A stretch of 7,665 bases of DNA, from NCBI GenBank assembly GCA_947071955.1, contig CAMTGL010000094.1, positions 1 through 7,665 on the forward strand, in the 5' to 3' direction. Under the pieces are notes generated by a model. It did no database searches. It worked only from the letters and a program-made list of their open reading frames with translations, and had not been told where the DNA came from. The number at the start of each line of letters is the position of its first letter. Positions within the stretch are counted from its first letter, which is position 1. The translations under genes were made by a program, and so were the position numbers. This document shows positions 1 through 6,452 of the stretch, piece after piece. This stretch comes from an uncultured Plesiomonas sp. (GTDB taxonomy: Bacteria > Pseudomonadota > Gammaproteobacteria > Enterobacterales > CAMTGL01).

Positions 1-1530
1 GGTGAAGATCGTGCAGTCACCTCGCCATTATCGCTGGTGCTCACTGCGTTTGCCCGTGTCGAAGATGTGCGCGCCACGGTAACACCGCAACTGCGCACCG
101 ATCAGGGCGTTTCACGCTTGTTGTTAATTGACTTGGGCGAAGGGCGAAATCGTACCGGCGGATCGGCACTGGCGCAGGTTTACAAACAATTGGGCGATCA
201 ACCGGCTGATGTAAACAGTGCAGAGCGGTTGCTGGGCTTTTTCAATGCGATGCAAGAGCTGATTGCCGCTCGCCATGTGCTGGCATACCACGATCGCGCC
301 GATGGCGGTTTGATTGTCACGCTGGCTGAAATGGCGTTTGCCGGCCATTGTGGTGTTGAAGTGGATATCGGCGCACTTGGTGATGACAATCTCAGTGTGC
401 TGTTCAGCGAAGAGCTGGGCGCGGTATTGCAGGTAAAAGACAGCCATATTACTGATGTACGTAAAATTTTGGTTAAGCACGGCCTGCTGGATATCACCCA
501 TGAGATTGGTGCGCCAGTAACCGATGACCTGTTCAGTATCCGCCGTGGTAGCCGTATAATTATTGAAGATACCCGTTCGCGTCTGCGCAAAATTTGGGGT
601 GAGATGACTTGGCACATGCAGCGCCGTCGGGATAACCCTGAGTGCGCAGATCAAGAGCATCAGGCCAAGCAGGATCCGGATGATACCGGTTTGCACGCAC
701 GGCTGACCTTTGATCCGGCAGAGGATATTGCAGCACCTTATATTGCTACCGGTATTCGCCCGAAAATGGCAGTGCTGCGTGAGCAGGGTGTGAACTCGCA
801 TGTTGAGATGGCGGCGGCTTTTGATCGTGCCGGTTTTGATGCACTCGATGTACACATGAGCGATATCCTCAGCGGCCGGATTAACCTGCAAGCGTTTCAA
901 GGTATGGTTGCGTGCGGCGGCTTCTCATACGGTGATGTACTGGGTGCTGGGGAGGGCTGGGCAAAATCGATTCTGTTCAATGCTCAGGCCCGTGATCAGT
1001 TTGAGGCGTTCTTCCGCCGTCAGGATACATTAGCACTGGGGGTCTGTAACGGTTGTCAGATGATGTCAAACTTAAGCAGTTTGATTCCGGGGGCAGATAA
1101 GTGGCCACGTTTTGTGCGCAATAAATCCGAGCGTTTTGAAGCACGTTTCAGTCAGGTTGAAATTACCGCCAGCCCGTCACTGTTCTTTAACGATATGGTC
1201 GGTTCACGTATGCCGATTGCCGTTTCGCATGGCGAAGGGCAGGTTGAGTTGCGTGATGCGCTGCAACTGAATGCGCTTGAGCAAAATCAGCTGGTGGCGA
1301 TGCGCTTTGTTGATCATCAAGGCAAGATGACCACCACCTATCCGGCAAACCCGAACGGATCGGTTAACGGGATCACCGCATTGACCAACCTTGATGGTCG
1401 AGTGACCATTATGATGCCGCACCCTGAGCGGGTGTTCCGTACGGTCAGCAACTCATGGCATCCGGATAACTGGGGCGAAGATAGCCCGTGGATGCGGATG
1501 TTCCGTAATGCGCGCCGCCAGCTTGGTTAA
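1..1530 (+). CDS. purL: Phosphoribosylformylglycinamidine synthase (FGAM synthetase), 3' part
   Basis: This is the C-terminal 509 residues of the large single-chain PurL; the frame is open from base 1, so the true start lies upstream (the E. coli protein is about 1295 residues). The enzyme converts FGAR, glutamine and ATP to FGAM in de novo purine synthesis, in the cytoplasm. The first part (about bases 1-600) matches the end of the second AIR-synthase-like ATP-binding half. The rest is a class I glutamine amidotransferase domain starting near the motif VAVLREQG-like stretch (about 760-785). The nucleophile Cys is encoded at 1045-1047 in the motif GVCNGCQ, and the His and Glu of the triad at 1420-1422 and 1426-1428 in MPHPER. 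The C-terminus (FRNARRQLG) is intact, as in E. coli. It ends in TAA and is followed by a bidirectional terminator. The identification is secure; the missing N-terminal part and its regulation cannot be seen. Confidence 0.98.
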   Translation, partial: GEDRAVTSPLSLVLTAFARVEDVRATVTPQLRTDQGVSRLLLIDLGEGRNRTGGSALAQVYKQLGDQPADVNSAERLLGFFNAMQELIAARHVLAYHDRADGGLIVTLAEMAFAGHCGVEVDIGALGDDNLSVLFSEELGAVLQVKDSHITDVRKILVKHGLLDITHEIGAPVTDDLFSIRRGSRIIIEDTRSRLRKIWGEMTWHMQRRRDNPECADQEHQAKQDPDDTGLHARLTFDPAEDIAAPYIATGIRPKMAVLREQGVNSHVEMAAAFDRAGFDALDVHMSDILSGRINLQAFQGMVACGGFSYGDVLGAGEGWAKSILFNAQARDQFEAFFRRQDTLALGVCNGCQMMSNLSSLIPGADKWPRFVRNKSERFEARFSQVEITASPSLFFNDMVGSRMPIAVSHGEGQVELRDALQLNALEQNQLVAMRFVDHQGKMTTTYPANPNGSVNGITALTNLDGRVTIMMPHPERVFRTVSNSWHPDNWGEDSPWMRMFRNARRQLG

Positions 1531-1725
1531 TGGCGGTTAATGCTGATATCAGTGTATTGCTAAACCGGTATCAGTAAACGAGAGATAAAAAAAGAGCCCA
1601 TACTAAGTATGGGCTCTTTTTATTGATACAAAGTGCAATGATCATGCACTGATTCGCAACTGTACAGCCATTCGGTTTGGGAGAGGAGAGACAGCGTTAC
1701 TGCTCCACATCCCCCAAAAGAAGAT
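1531..1725. other. purL-satP convergent intergenic region
   Basis: No gene is seen. Besides the terminator it holds an inverted repeat AGTGCA/TGCACT (1632-1637 and 1645-1650, 7-base spacer) in the satP 3' untranslated region. Confidence 0.7.
1587..1621. terminator. Bidirectional rho-independent terminator between purL and satP
   Basis: A perfect 10-bp stem (1594-1603 with 1607-1616, GAGCCCATAC/GTATGGGCTC) closes a 3-base TAA loop. It is flanked by seven A on the left (1587-1593) and five T on the right (1617-1621). Read rightwards it ends purL with a T-run; read leftwards it ends satP with a T7 run. The placement between two convergent genes fits a shared terminator. Confidence 0.93.
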
Positions 1726-2325
1726 TTAGGCTGTTTGCAGTACTGCTTTTGGCTGTGCTTTTTTCAGCTCGCCAACAGGCAGTACGGTGCGACCATAGGT
1801 TTCATTCAGAACTTGGGCCATCGCAAAGTAAATTGCGCTGAAACCACAAATAATGCCTTCAAATCCAGCAATTGTGCCGATCAGCTCACTACCAGTCAGA
1901 TCACGGGCGGCTAGCAGGAAGAATAAAATAGTCAGGCTACCAAAAACAAACTGCTTGGCGCGGCAGTATTGCAGGCTACCGAAGAACATAAATAGGGTGA
2001 AAATACCCCACATGCCGAGGTAAATCCCCATGAATGCATGTTCAGTTGGTGCTGCAACGCCCATTGCCGGCAGCAGCCACAGGAAAACCAATGTCAGCCA
2101 GAATAGACCGTAAGAGGTGAACGCGGTTGTACCAAAGGTATCGCCTTTTTTGTAGCACATAATGCCAACAATAACTTGCGCTAAGCCACCGTAGAAAATG
2201 CCCATGCTCATGATCATGGCGCTAACAGGGAAAAAACCGGCATTGTGAATGTTCAGCAGCACGGTGGTCATTCCGAAACCCATCAGACCGAGTGGCGCCG
2301 GATTGGCCAGATTGCAGTTGGACAT
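1726..2325 (-). CDS. satP: Acetate/succinate-proton symporter SatP (YaaH), AceTr family
   Basis: A 199-residue inner-membrane protein, slightly longer than E. coli SatP (188). The family signature NPAPLGL is at residues 8-14. Six hydrophobic membrane segments follow, with family-like stretches such as MGIFYGG (about 42-48), FTSYG (about 69-73) and GRTVLP (about 178-183). Known members import acetate and succinate with protons as hexamers. The start ATG (2323-2325 read on the minus strand) has a strong ribosome site AAGGAG at 2331-2336, five bases away. The extra length is a short polar C-terminal tail (KKAQPKAVLQTA). It is convergent with purL and divergent from dnaK. E. coli also has satP near dnaK, but with yaaW and yaaI in between; those are absent here. 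Confidence 0.95.
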   Translation of the reverse strand: MSNCNLANPAPLGLMGFGMTTVLLNIHNAGFFPVSAMIMSMGIFYGGLAQVIVGIMCYKKGDTFGTTAFTSYGLFWLTLVFLWLLPAMGVAAPTEHAFMGIYLGMWGIFTLFMFFGSLQYCRAKQFVFGSLTILFFLLAARDLTGSELIGTIAGFEGIICGFSAIYFAMAQVLNETYGRTVLPVGELKKAQPKAVLQTA

Positions 2326-2358
2326 TTGTTCTCCTTTGACTGGCGGTTGCCAATCGAC

Positions 2359-2378
2359 AAAAAAGACGGCACGCCGTC
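2359..2378 (-). terminator. Terminator-like hairpin in the satP leader (possible attenuator)
   Basis: Read on the minus strand, GACGGC and GCCGTC (2365-2370 and 2373-2378) form a short GC-rich stem, best drawn as five pairs with a four-base loop. Six T follow directly (2359-2364). This is the form of a rho-independent terminator, and it lies only 33 bases before the satP start codon. It could attenuate satP, or end a short leader RNA. I see no leader peptide or known riboswitch. The structure is visible; its function is inferred. Confidence 0.5.
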
Positions 2379-2406
2379 ATAAATTAACTGAAAGAATTTA
2401 CTTCAA

Positions 2407-2433
2407 ATTGTAAGTAAATTTAAGCGGATTCAA
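2407..2433 (-). promoter_or_regulatory. satP: Possible sigma-70 promoter for satP
   Basis: On the minus strand a TACAAT box (2407-2412) resembles a -10 element, with TTGAAT (2428-2433) upstream. The spacer is 15 bases, shorter than the preferred 17, so this is weak. Transcription from it would start near 2400, giving a leader of about 75 bases that includes the hairpin at 2359-2378. I could not find a convincing CRP site. Confidence 0.3.
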
Positions 2434-2573
2434 ATACGCGCGCGAATAATACGTTTTTTTTTGAGAAAATCAACAAAGATTGGATGAGCACCGGAAGAGA
2501 ATGGTGAGGGAAGATGACTGGGCGGTAAATTTATCCAGCCGAGAGAAAAATTTCATTTTTTTTAATTTTCCCC

Positions 2574-2601
2574 CTTGAGGTTCATTGAACTGCCCCCATC
2601 T
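2574..2601 (+). promoter_or_regulatory. dnaK: Sigma-32 heat-shock promoter of dnaKJ (P1-like)
   Basis: CTTGAG at 2574-2579 and CCCCATCT at 2594-2601 match the sigma-32 consensus (CTTGAA and CCCCATNT) with a 14-base spacer. A C-run precedes the -35 box, as in the E. coli dnaK P1 promoter as I remember it. An AT-rich tract lies directly upstream and might act as an UP element. Expected transcription start is near 2607-2610, giving a leader of about 120 bases, similar to E. coli P1. The adjacent TCGC-AAGA-GCGA (2611-2622) could form a small hairpin at the transcript 5' end. Regulation by RpoH, with DnaK/DnaJ feedback on RpoH, is expected from the family. Confidence 0.9.
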
Positions 2602-2730
2602 ATTAATCAATCGCAAGAGCGAAGCAATTTGTCGAAGATAGAGATGCGCAACATTCCATATTTGAGATGGGCCATTTTTACTTTTCGCTCTCATTAAATA
2701 GAATTTCAGTTAAGTTTTTGGAGATGCACG

Positions 2731-4638
2731 ATGGGCAAGATTATCGGTATTGACTTAGGTACAACTAACTCCTGTGTTGCTGTTATGGATGGCGATAAGC
2801 CACGTGTACTGGAAAACAGTGAGGGTGATCGTACAACCCCGTCAATTATTGCGTATACCCAAGATGGCGAGATCTTAGTGGGTCAACCTGCTAAGCGTCA
2901 GGCTGTAACTAATCCACAAAATACCGTATTTGCGATTAAGCGCCTGATTGGCCGTCGTGATTCTGATGAAGAAGTTCAGCGTGATAAAGCTATCATGCCG
3001 TTCAAAATTGTTGCCGCAGATAATGGTGATGCATGGGTTGAAGCGAAAGGCCAGAAAATGGCTCCGCCACAAATCTCTGCTGAAGTATTGAAGAAAATGA
3101 AGAAAACCGCCGAAGATTTCTTGGGCGAGCCGGTAACTGAAGCGGTTATCACTGTTCCTGCATACTTTAACGATGCACAGCGTCAAGCAACTAAAGATGC
3201 TGGCCGTATCGCAGGTCTGGAAGTTAAGCGTATTATCAACGAACCAACAGCGGCAGCGCTGGCTTATGGTTTGGATAAAGAAGGTGGCGACCACACTATC
3301 GCTGTGTATGACTTAGGTGGTGGTACTTTCGATATCTCTATCATTGAAATCAATGAGATGGATGGCGACAAGACCTTTGAAGTATTGGCAACTAACGGTG
3401 ATACACACCTCGGTGGTGAAGACTTTGATAACCGTCTGATCAACTACCTCGTTGATGAATTCAAGAAAGAGCAGGGCATTGACCTGCGTAACGATCCACT
3501 GGCTATGCAGCGTCTGAAAGAGTCTGCAGAAAAAGCGAAGATCGAACTCTCTTCTGCGCAACAGACTGATGTTAACCTGCCGTACATTACTGCAGATGCA
3601 ACCGGTCCTAAGCACATGAACATCAAAGTGACGCGTGCAAAACTCGAATCACTGGTTGAAGATCTGGTTCAACGCTCTTTAGACCCGTTGAAAGTGGCTC
3701 TGCAAGATGCAGGTCTGTCAGTGTCTGAAATTGATGATGTGATTTTAGTTGGCGGTCAAACCCGTATGCCAATGGTTCAGAAGAAAGTTGCTGAATTCTT
3801 TGGTAAAGAACCACGTAAAGATGTGAACCCTGATGAAGCGGTTGCCATTGGTGCTGCGGTTCAAGGTGGTGTATTAGCCGGTGATGTAACTGACGTTCTG
3901 CTGTTAGACGTAACGCCTCTGTCTCTGGGTATCGAGACCATGGGCAGCGTAATGACTAAGCTTATCGAGAAGAACACCACTATCCCGACTAAGCACAGCC
4001 AAGTATTCTCTACTGCAGAAGACAACCAGTCTGCTGTAACTATTCATGTACTACAGGGTGAGCGTAAGCGTGCCGGTGATAACAAATCACTGGGCCAGTT
4101 CAACCTAGAAGGCATTCAGCCGGGCATGCGTGGAACAGCACAAATTGAAGTGACTTTCGATATCGATGCTGATGGTATCTTGCACGTATCGGCAAAAGAC
4201 AAGACTACAGGCCGTGAGCAAAAAATCACGATTAAAGCCTCTTCTGGTCTGAGCGATGACGAAATTCAACAAATGGTTCGTGATGCAGAAGCCAATGCTG
4301 ATGCTGACCGTAAGTTTGAAGAGCTGGTACAGACCCGTAACCAAGCTGACCACCTGATCCACGGTACACGTAAGCAAGTGACCGATCTGGGTGAGCAACT
4401 GCCAGCAGATGAAAAAGCGAAGATTGAAGAAGCACTGACTGCGCTGGAAACTGCGACAAAAGGTGAAGATAAAGCTGAAATCGAAGCAAAAATTCAGGCT
4501 CTGGTTGAAGCATCAAGCAAACTGATGGAACTGGGCCAGCAGCAAGCACAAGCGCAAGCGGGTGCTGAGGCGAATGGCGCAAAGCAGGATGACGATGTTG
4601 TCGATGCTGAGTTCGAAGAAGTTAAAGATAAAAAATAA
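2731..4638 (+). CDS. dnaK: Molecular chaperone DnaK (Hsp70)
   Basis: A full-length 635-residue cytoplasmic Hsp70 (E. coli: 638). It binds exposed hydrophobic peptide segments in an ATP-driven cycle with DnaJ and GrpE. The nucleotide-binding domain has the phosphate loop GIDLGTTNS (residues 6-14), DLGGGTFD (194-201, with Thr199, the known autophosphorylation site) and VGGQTRMP (340-347). The hydrophobic linker DVLLLDVTPLSLG is at 388-400. A beta substrate-binding domain and a helical lid follow, then a Gln/Ala-rich tail (QQQAQAQAGAEANGA) and the terminal EEVKDKK motif. The start has GGAG at 2720-2723, seven bases before ATG. It is the first gene of the dnaK-dnaJ operon. No missing key residue is seen. 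Confidence 0.99.
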   Translation: MGKIIGIDLGTTNSCVAVMDGDKPRVLENSEGDRTTPSIIAYTQDGEILVGQPAKRQAVTNPQNTVFAIKRLIGRRDSDEEVQRDKAIMPFKIVAADNGDAWVEAKGQKMAPPQISAEVLKKMKKTAEDFLGEPVTEAVITVPAYFNDAQRQATKDAGRIAGLEVKRIINEPTAAALAYGLDKEGGDHTIAVYDLGGGTFDISIIEINEMDGDKTFEVLATNGDTHLGGEDFDNRLINYLVDEFKKEQGIDLRNDPLAMQRLKESAEKAKIELSSAQQTDVNLPYITADATGPKHMNIKVTRAKLESLVEDLVQRSLDPLKVALQDAGLSVSEIDDVILVGGQTRMPMVQKKVAEFFGKEPRKDVNPDEAVAIGAAVQGGVLAGDVTDVLLLDVTPLSLGIETMGSVMTKLIEKNTTIPTKHSQVFSTAEDNQSAVTIHVLQGERKRAGDNKSLGQFNLEGIQPGMRGTAQIEVTFDIDADGILHVSAKDKTTGREQKITIKASSGLSDDEIQQMVRDAEANADADRKFEELVQTRNQADHLIHGTRKQVTDLGEQLPADEKAKIEEALTALETATKGEDKAEIEAKIQALVEASSKLMELGQQQAQAQAGAEANGAKQDDDVVDAEFEEVKDKK

Positions 4639-4729
4639 TTCCTTGATAAAGGGATTGTGAGAACATGGTACGGGCGTTGGATGAAAATCCTGCGCCCGTA
4701 CATTCATGTAGGGGCAGGTGAAAGAGATT
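4637..4729 (+). ncRNA. Structured dnaK-dnaJ spacer RNA (tpke11-like region)
   Basis: Two hairpins fill the spacer. The first pairs 4637-4644 with 4649-4656 (8 pairs, one G-U, GATA loop) and starts inside the dnaK stop codon. The second pairs GTACGGGCG (4668-4676) with CGCCCGTAC (4693-4701), then after a two-base internal loop GGAT (4679-4682) with ATCC (4687-4690), closed by a GAAA tetraloop. Neither has a T-run, so they are not terminators. From memory, E. coli has a similar spacer with a CGGGCG/CGCCCG stem and the same trailing CATTCAT-TAGGGGCA-like sequence, annotated there as candidate RNA tpke11. It may set the dnaK:dnaJ ratio by RNA processing or by affecting dnaJ translation. Structure is seen; homology and role are inferred. 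Confidence 0.55.
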
Positions 4730-5866
4730 ATGGCGAAGCGCGACTATTACGAAATTTTGGGTGTAACCCGCGAAGCAGATGAGAAAGAGATCAAAAAAGC
4801 GTACAAACGCTTGGCGATGAAGTATCACCCTGATCGTAATCAGGGCGATAAAGAGTCGGAAGCTCGCTTTAAAGAGATCAAAGAAGCGTACGAGATCCTC
4901 ACCGACGACCAGAAAAAAGCCGCTTATGATCAGTATGGTCATGCCGCATTTGAGCAGGGCGGAATGGGTGGCGGTGCTGGTGGTTTTGGCGGCGGTGCAG
5001 ACTTCGGCGATATTTTCGGTGATGTTTTTGGTGACATTTTCGGTGGCGGTCGTCGTTCACAGCGTGCCAGCCGTGGTGCTGATCTGCGTTACACCATGGA
5101 ATTGACTCTGGAAGAAGCGGTTCGAGGTGTAACCAAAGAAATCAAAGTCCCTACCATGGTTGAGTGTGATGGATGCCACGGTAGCGGTGCAAAAGCGGGC
5201 AGTAAACCGACCACCTGTACAACCTGTCATGGTGCAGGCCAAGTGCAGATGCGTCAGGGCTTCTTTGCTGTTCAGCAAGCATGCCCAACCTGTCATGGCC
5301 GTGGTCAGATCATCAAAGACCCGTGCAACAAATGCCATGGTGATGGCCGTATTCAGAAAACCAAAACGCTATCGGTTAAGATCCCCGCAGGCGTGGATAC
5401 CGGTGACCGCATTCGCTTAACGGGTGAAGGTGAAGCGGGTGAGCAAGGTGCTCCGGCTGGTGATCTGTATGTACAGGTGCATGTAAAAGATCACAAAATC
5501 TTCCAGCGTGAAGAGAGCAATCTCTTCTGCGAAGTGCCGATCAGCTTTACGATGGCAGCGTTGGGTGGTGAAGTTGAAGTACCAACGCTCGATGGCCGTG
5601 TTAGCCTGAAAATTCCGGCTGAAACACAGACTGGCCGTATGTTCCGTATGCGTGGTAAAGGTGTGAAATCGGTACGCGGTGGTGCACAGGGTGATTTAAT
5701 GTGCCGTGTCGTGGTTGAAACGCCGGTTAAACTGAGTGAGCGTCAAAAAGAGCTACTCAAAGAGCTTGAAGCAAGCTGCGATGGCGATGCACGCAGTAAG
5801 CACAGCCCAAAATCTAAAAGCTTCCTTGATGGCGTGAAGAAGTTTTTTGATGATCTGACACGCTAA
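4730..5866 (+). CDS. dnaJ: Co-chaperone DnaJ (Hsp40, type I)
   Basis: A full-length 378-residue DnaJ (E. coli: 376) that delivers substrates to DnaK and stimulates its ATPase. The J domain (about residues 1-70) has the essential HPD at 33-35. A Gly/Phe-rich region follows (about 77-107), containing repeated FGDIFGD units. The zinc-binding domain has four CxxCxGxG motifs with Cys 146/149, 163/166, 185/188 and 199/202, all intact. The peptide-binding and dimerisation domains fill the rest. I chose ATG at 4730 because MAKRDYYEILG is the usual N-terminus and AGGTGA at 4716-4721 sits eight bases upstream; an in-frame GTG at 4718 would add four residues and lies on that ribosome site. It is co-transcribed with dnaK and separated from it by a structured spacer. 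Confidence 0.98.
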   Translation: MAKRDYYEILGVTREADEKEIKKAYKRLAMKYHPDRNQGDKESEARFKEIKEAYEILTDDQKKAAYDQYGHAAFEQGGMGGGAGGFGGGADFGDIFGDVFGDIFGGGRRSQRASRGADLRYTMELTLEEAVRGVTKEIKVPTMVECDGCHGSGAKAGSKPTTCTTCHGAGQVQMRQGFFAVQQACPTCHGRGQIIKDPCNKCHGDGRIQKTKTLSVKIPAGVDTGDRIRLTGEGEAGEQGAPAGDLYVQVHVKDHKIFQREESNLFCEVPISFTMAALGGEVEVPTLDGRVSLKIPAETQTGRMFRMRGKGVKSVRGGAQGDLMCRVVVETPVKLSERQKELLKELEASCDGDARSKHSPKSKSFLDGVKKFFDDLTR

Positions 5867-5881
5867 TCGCGTTATCAGATC
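5852..5881 (+). repeat. Hairpin spanning the dnaJ stop codon
   Basis: GATCTGA (5852-5858) pairs with TCAGATC (5875-5881). Inside it ACGC (5860-5863) pairs with GCGT (5869-5872), leaving a five-base loop TAATC that contains the dnaJ stop codon (5864-5866). There is no T-run, so it is not itself a terminator. It could protect the 3' end or be chance. Confidence 0.5.
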
Positions 5882-5914
5882 GTTTAAAATGATCATGTTA
5901 GCCATTATTTGAGC

Positions 5915-5944
5915 AAAAAAGCCTGACTGTGTTCAGGCTTTTTT
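5915..5944. terminator. Bidirectional rho-independent terminator after dnaJ
   Basis: GCCTGA (5921-5926) pairs with TCAGGC (5933-5938) around a six-base loop CTGTGT. Six A precede the stem (5915-5920) and six T follow it (5939-5944), so the stem can extend and works in both directions. It ends dnaKJ on the + strand and the pilin gene on the - strand, which are convergent. Confidence 0.93.
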
Positions 5945-5959
5945 ATGGCCAAAAGAGTG

Positions 5960-6349
5960 TTATCGCCAGCAAGCTGCAGGTGTTTTATTTCCCTTATCAT
6001 CAAGAGTCAGTGTGGTGCAGTTTGTATCTTTTGTTTGTGAGCCGATTGCTGTTGCTTTCAGTGTATAGGTATTTGCTGTCGCCGAGATGGGGGTGGTAAA
6101 GGTATAATAAGTTGAATTGATTAACCCAATATTTGCTAGATTTGTGCTATAAGTTTTATTCATTAACCACAGTCTTTCCTGTGCTAATTGCCCTTGTAAT
6201 AATTGGGTTAGCACTTCGGTACGGCGCGATTTTATAATATGATTTTGGTAAGATGGAATTGCTATTGCAGCAATAATTGCAATTATTGCAACAACAATCA
6301 TGGTCTCTATTAACGTAAATCCCGTCCTCACTCCTGCCTTGATTTTCAT
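5960..6349 (-). CDS. PilE-like type IV pilin (minor or major pilin)
   Basis: A 129-residue prepilin. The leader MKIKAGVRTG ends in Gly10; processing is expected between G10 and F11 in the motif G|FTLIE, with Glu at mature position 5 and Pro at mature position 22 (P32), both hallmarks of type IV pilins. The hydrophobic alpha-1 helix runs from about residue 11 to 31, then SYQNHIIKSRR. The C-terminus has Cys111 and Cys127 in a context (LTLDDKGNKTPAACW) typical of PilE-type minor pilins, probably forming the D-region disulfide. It would be cut and methylated by a PilD/GspO-type peptidase and enter an inner-membrane pilus assembly machine. The start ATG at 6347-6349 has an AAGGGA-like ribosome site about five bases upstream. 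It is convergent with dnaJ and divergent from the pseudopilin pair. Whether it is a main or minor subunit cannot be told from sequence. Confidence 0.88.
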   Translation of the reverse strand: MKIKAGVRTGFTLIETMIVVAIIAIIAAIAIPSYQNHIIKSRRTEVLTQLLQGQLAQERLWLMNKTYSTNLANIGLINSTYYTFTTPISATANTYTLKATAIGSQTKDTNCTTLTLDDKGNKTPAACWR

Positions 6350-6452
6350 TCTTTTCCCTTAATATCTGGAATCTAGGTCTCAGTCGAATAAGTAACTGCT
6401 CGTCTTGTCCGCTGAATTGCTCATAATAGTAGCGAATAAGAAGGAGAGAGTC
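6350..6452. promoter_or_regulatory. Divergent pilin intergenic region
   Basis: 103 bases between the two pilin transcription units. It should hold promoters for both sides. On the + strand CATAAT at 6422-6427 is a fair -10 box but has no good -35 at the right distance. On the - strand no pair of boxes is convincing. The ribosome site AAGGAG (6441-6446) belongs to the + strand gene. The poor match to sigma-70 boxes could mean activator control or low expression. Confidence 0.4.

Larger units (their letters stand above)
2326..2730. other. Divergent satP-dnaK intergenic region (405 bases)
   Basis: No gene is supported here. From left to right it holds the satP ribosome site, the satP leader hairpin, a weak satP promoter, an alternating CG run at 2437-2444, a nine-T run at 2454-2462, an AT-rich stretch (about 2541-2569) just upstream of the dnaK heat-shock promoter, and the dnaK leader of about 120 bases. 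A minus-strand open frame at 2470-2694 lacks family features and crosses the promoter. Confidence 0.8.

Noticed and set aside
124..900. Long minus-strand open frame (258 codons) opposite purL
   Set aside because: It lies wholly antisense to a well-conserved purL frame, resembles no family, and has a composition expected from reading purL backwards. The same applies to the shorter antisense frame at 198-617 and that at 1204-1422.
2437..2444. Alternating CG run as a Z-DNA or regulatory element
   Set aside because: Eight bases is too short to support a claim.
2470..2694. Minus-strand 74-codon frame in the satP-dnaK gap
   Set aside because: It overlaps the dnaK heat-shock promoter and leader, and shows no domain or signal features.
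2661..2700. Second sigma-32 promoter (P2-like) near the dnaK start
   Set aside because: TTTGAG and TCTCAT occur, but the spacing is about 22 bases and the -10 box is poor, so I do not call it.
4718..4729. GTG start adding four residues to DnaJ
   Set aside because: The standard N-terminus MAKRDYYE begins at 4730, and the GTG lies in the ribosome site.
2875..4942. Several minus-strand frames opposite dnaK and the start of dnaJ
   Set aside because: They are shadows of highly conserved coding sequence with no family features.
4980..5050. Repeats in the DnaJ Gly/Phe region
   Set aside because: GGxGG and FGDIFGD repeats are normal for type I DnaJ.
5057..5420. Alternative frames on both strands inside dnaJ
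   Set aside because: Their Cys-rich or Gly-rich look comes from reading the dnaJ zinc-finger repeats in another frame.
6405..6452. TTG start adding 16 residues to the PpdA-like protein
   Set aside because: It would precede a complete prepilin leader, and a strong ribosome site serves the ATG at 6453.
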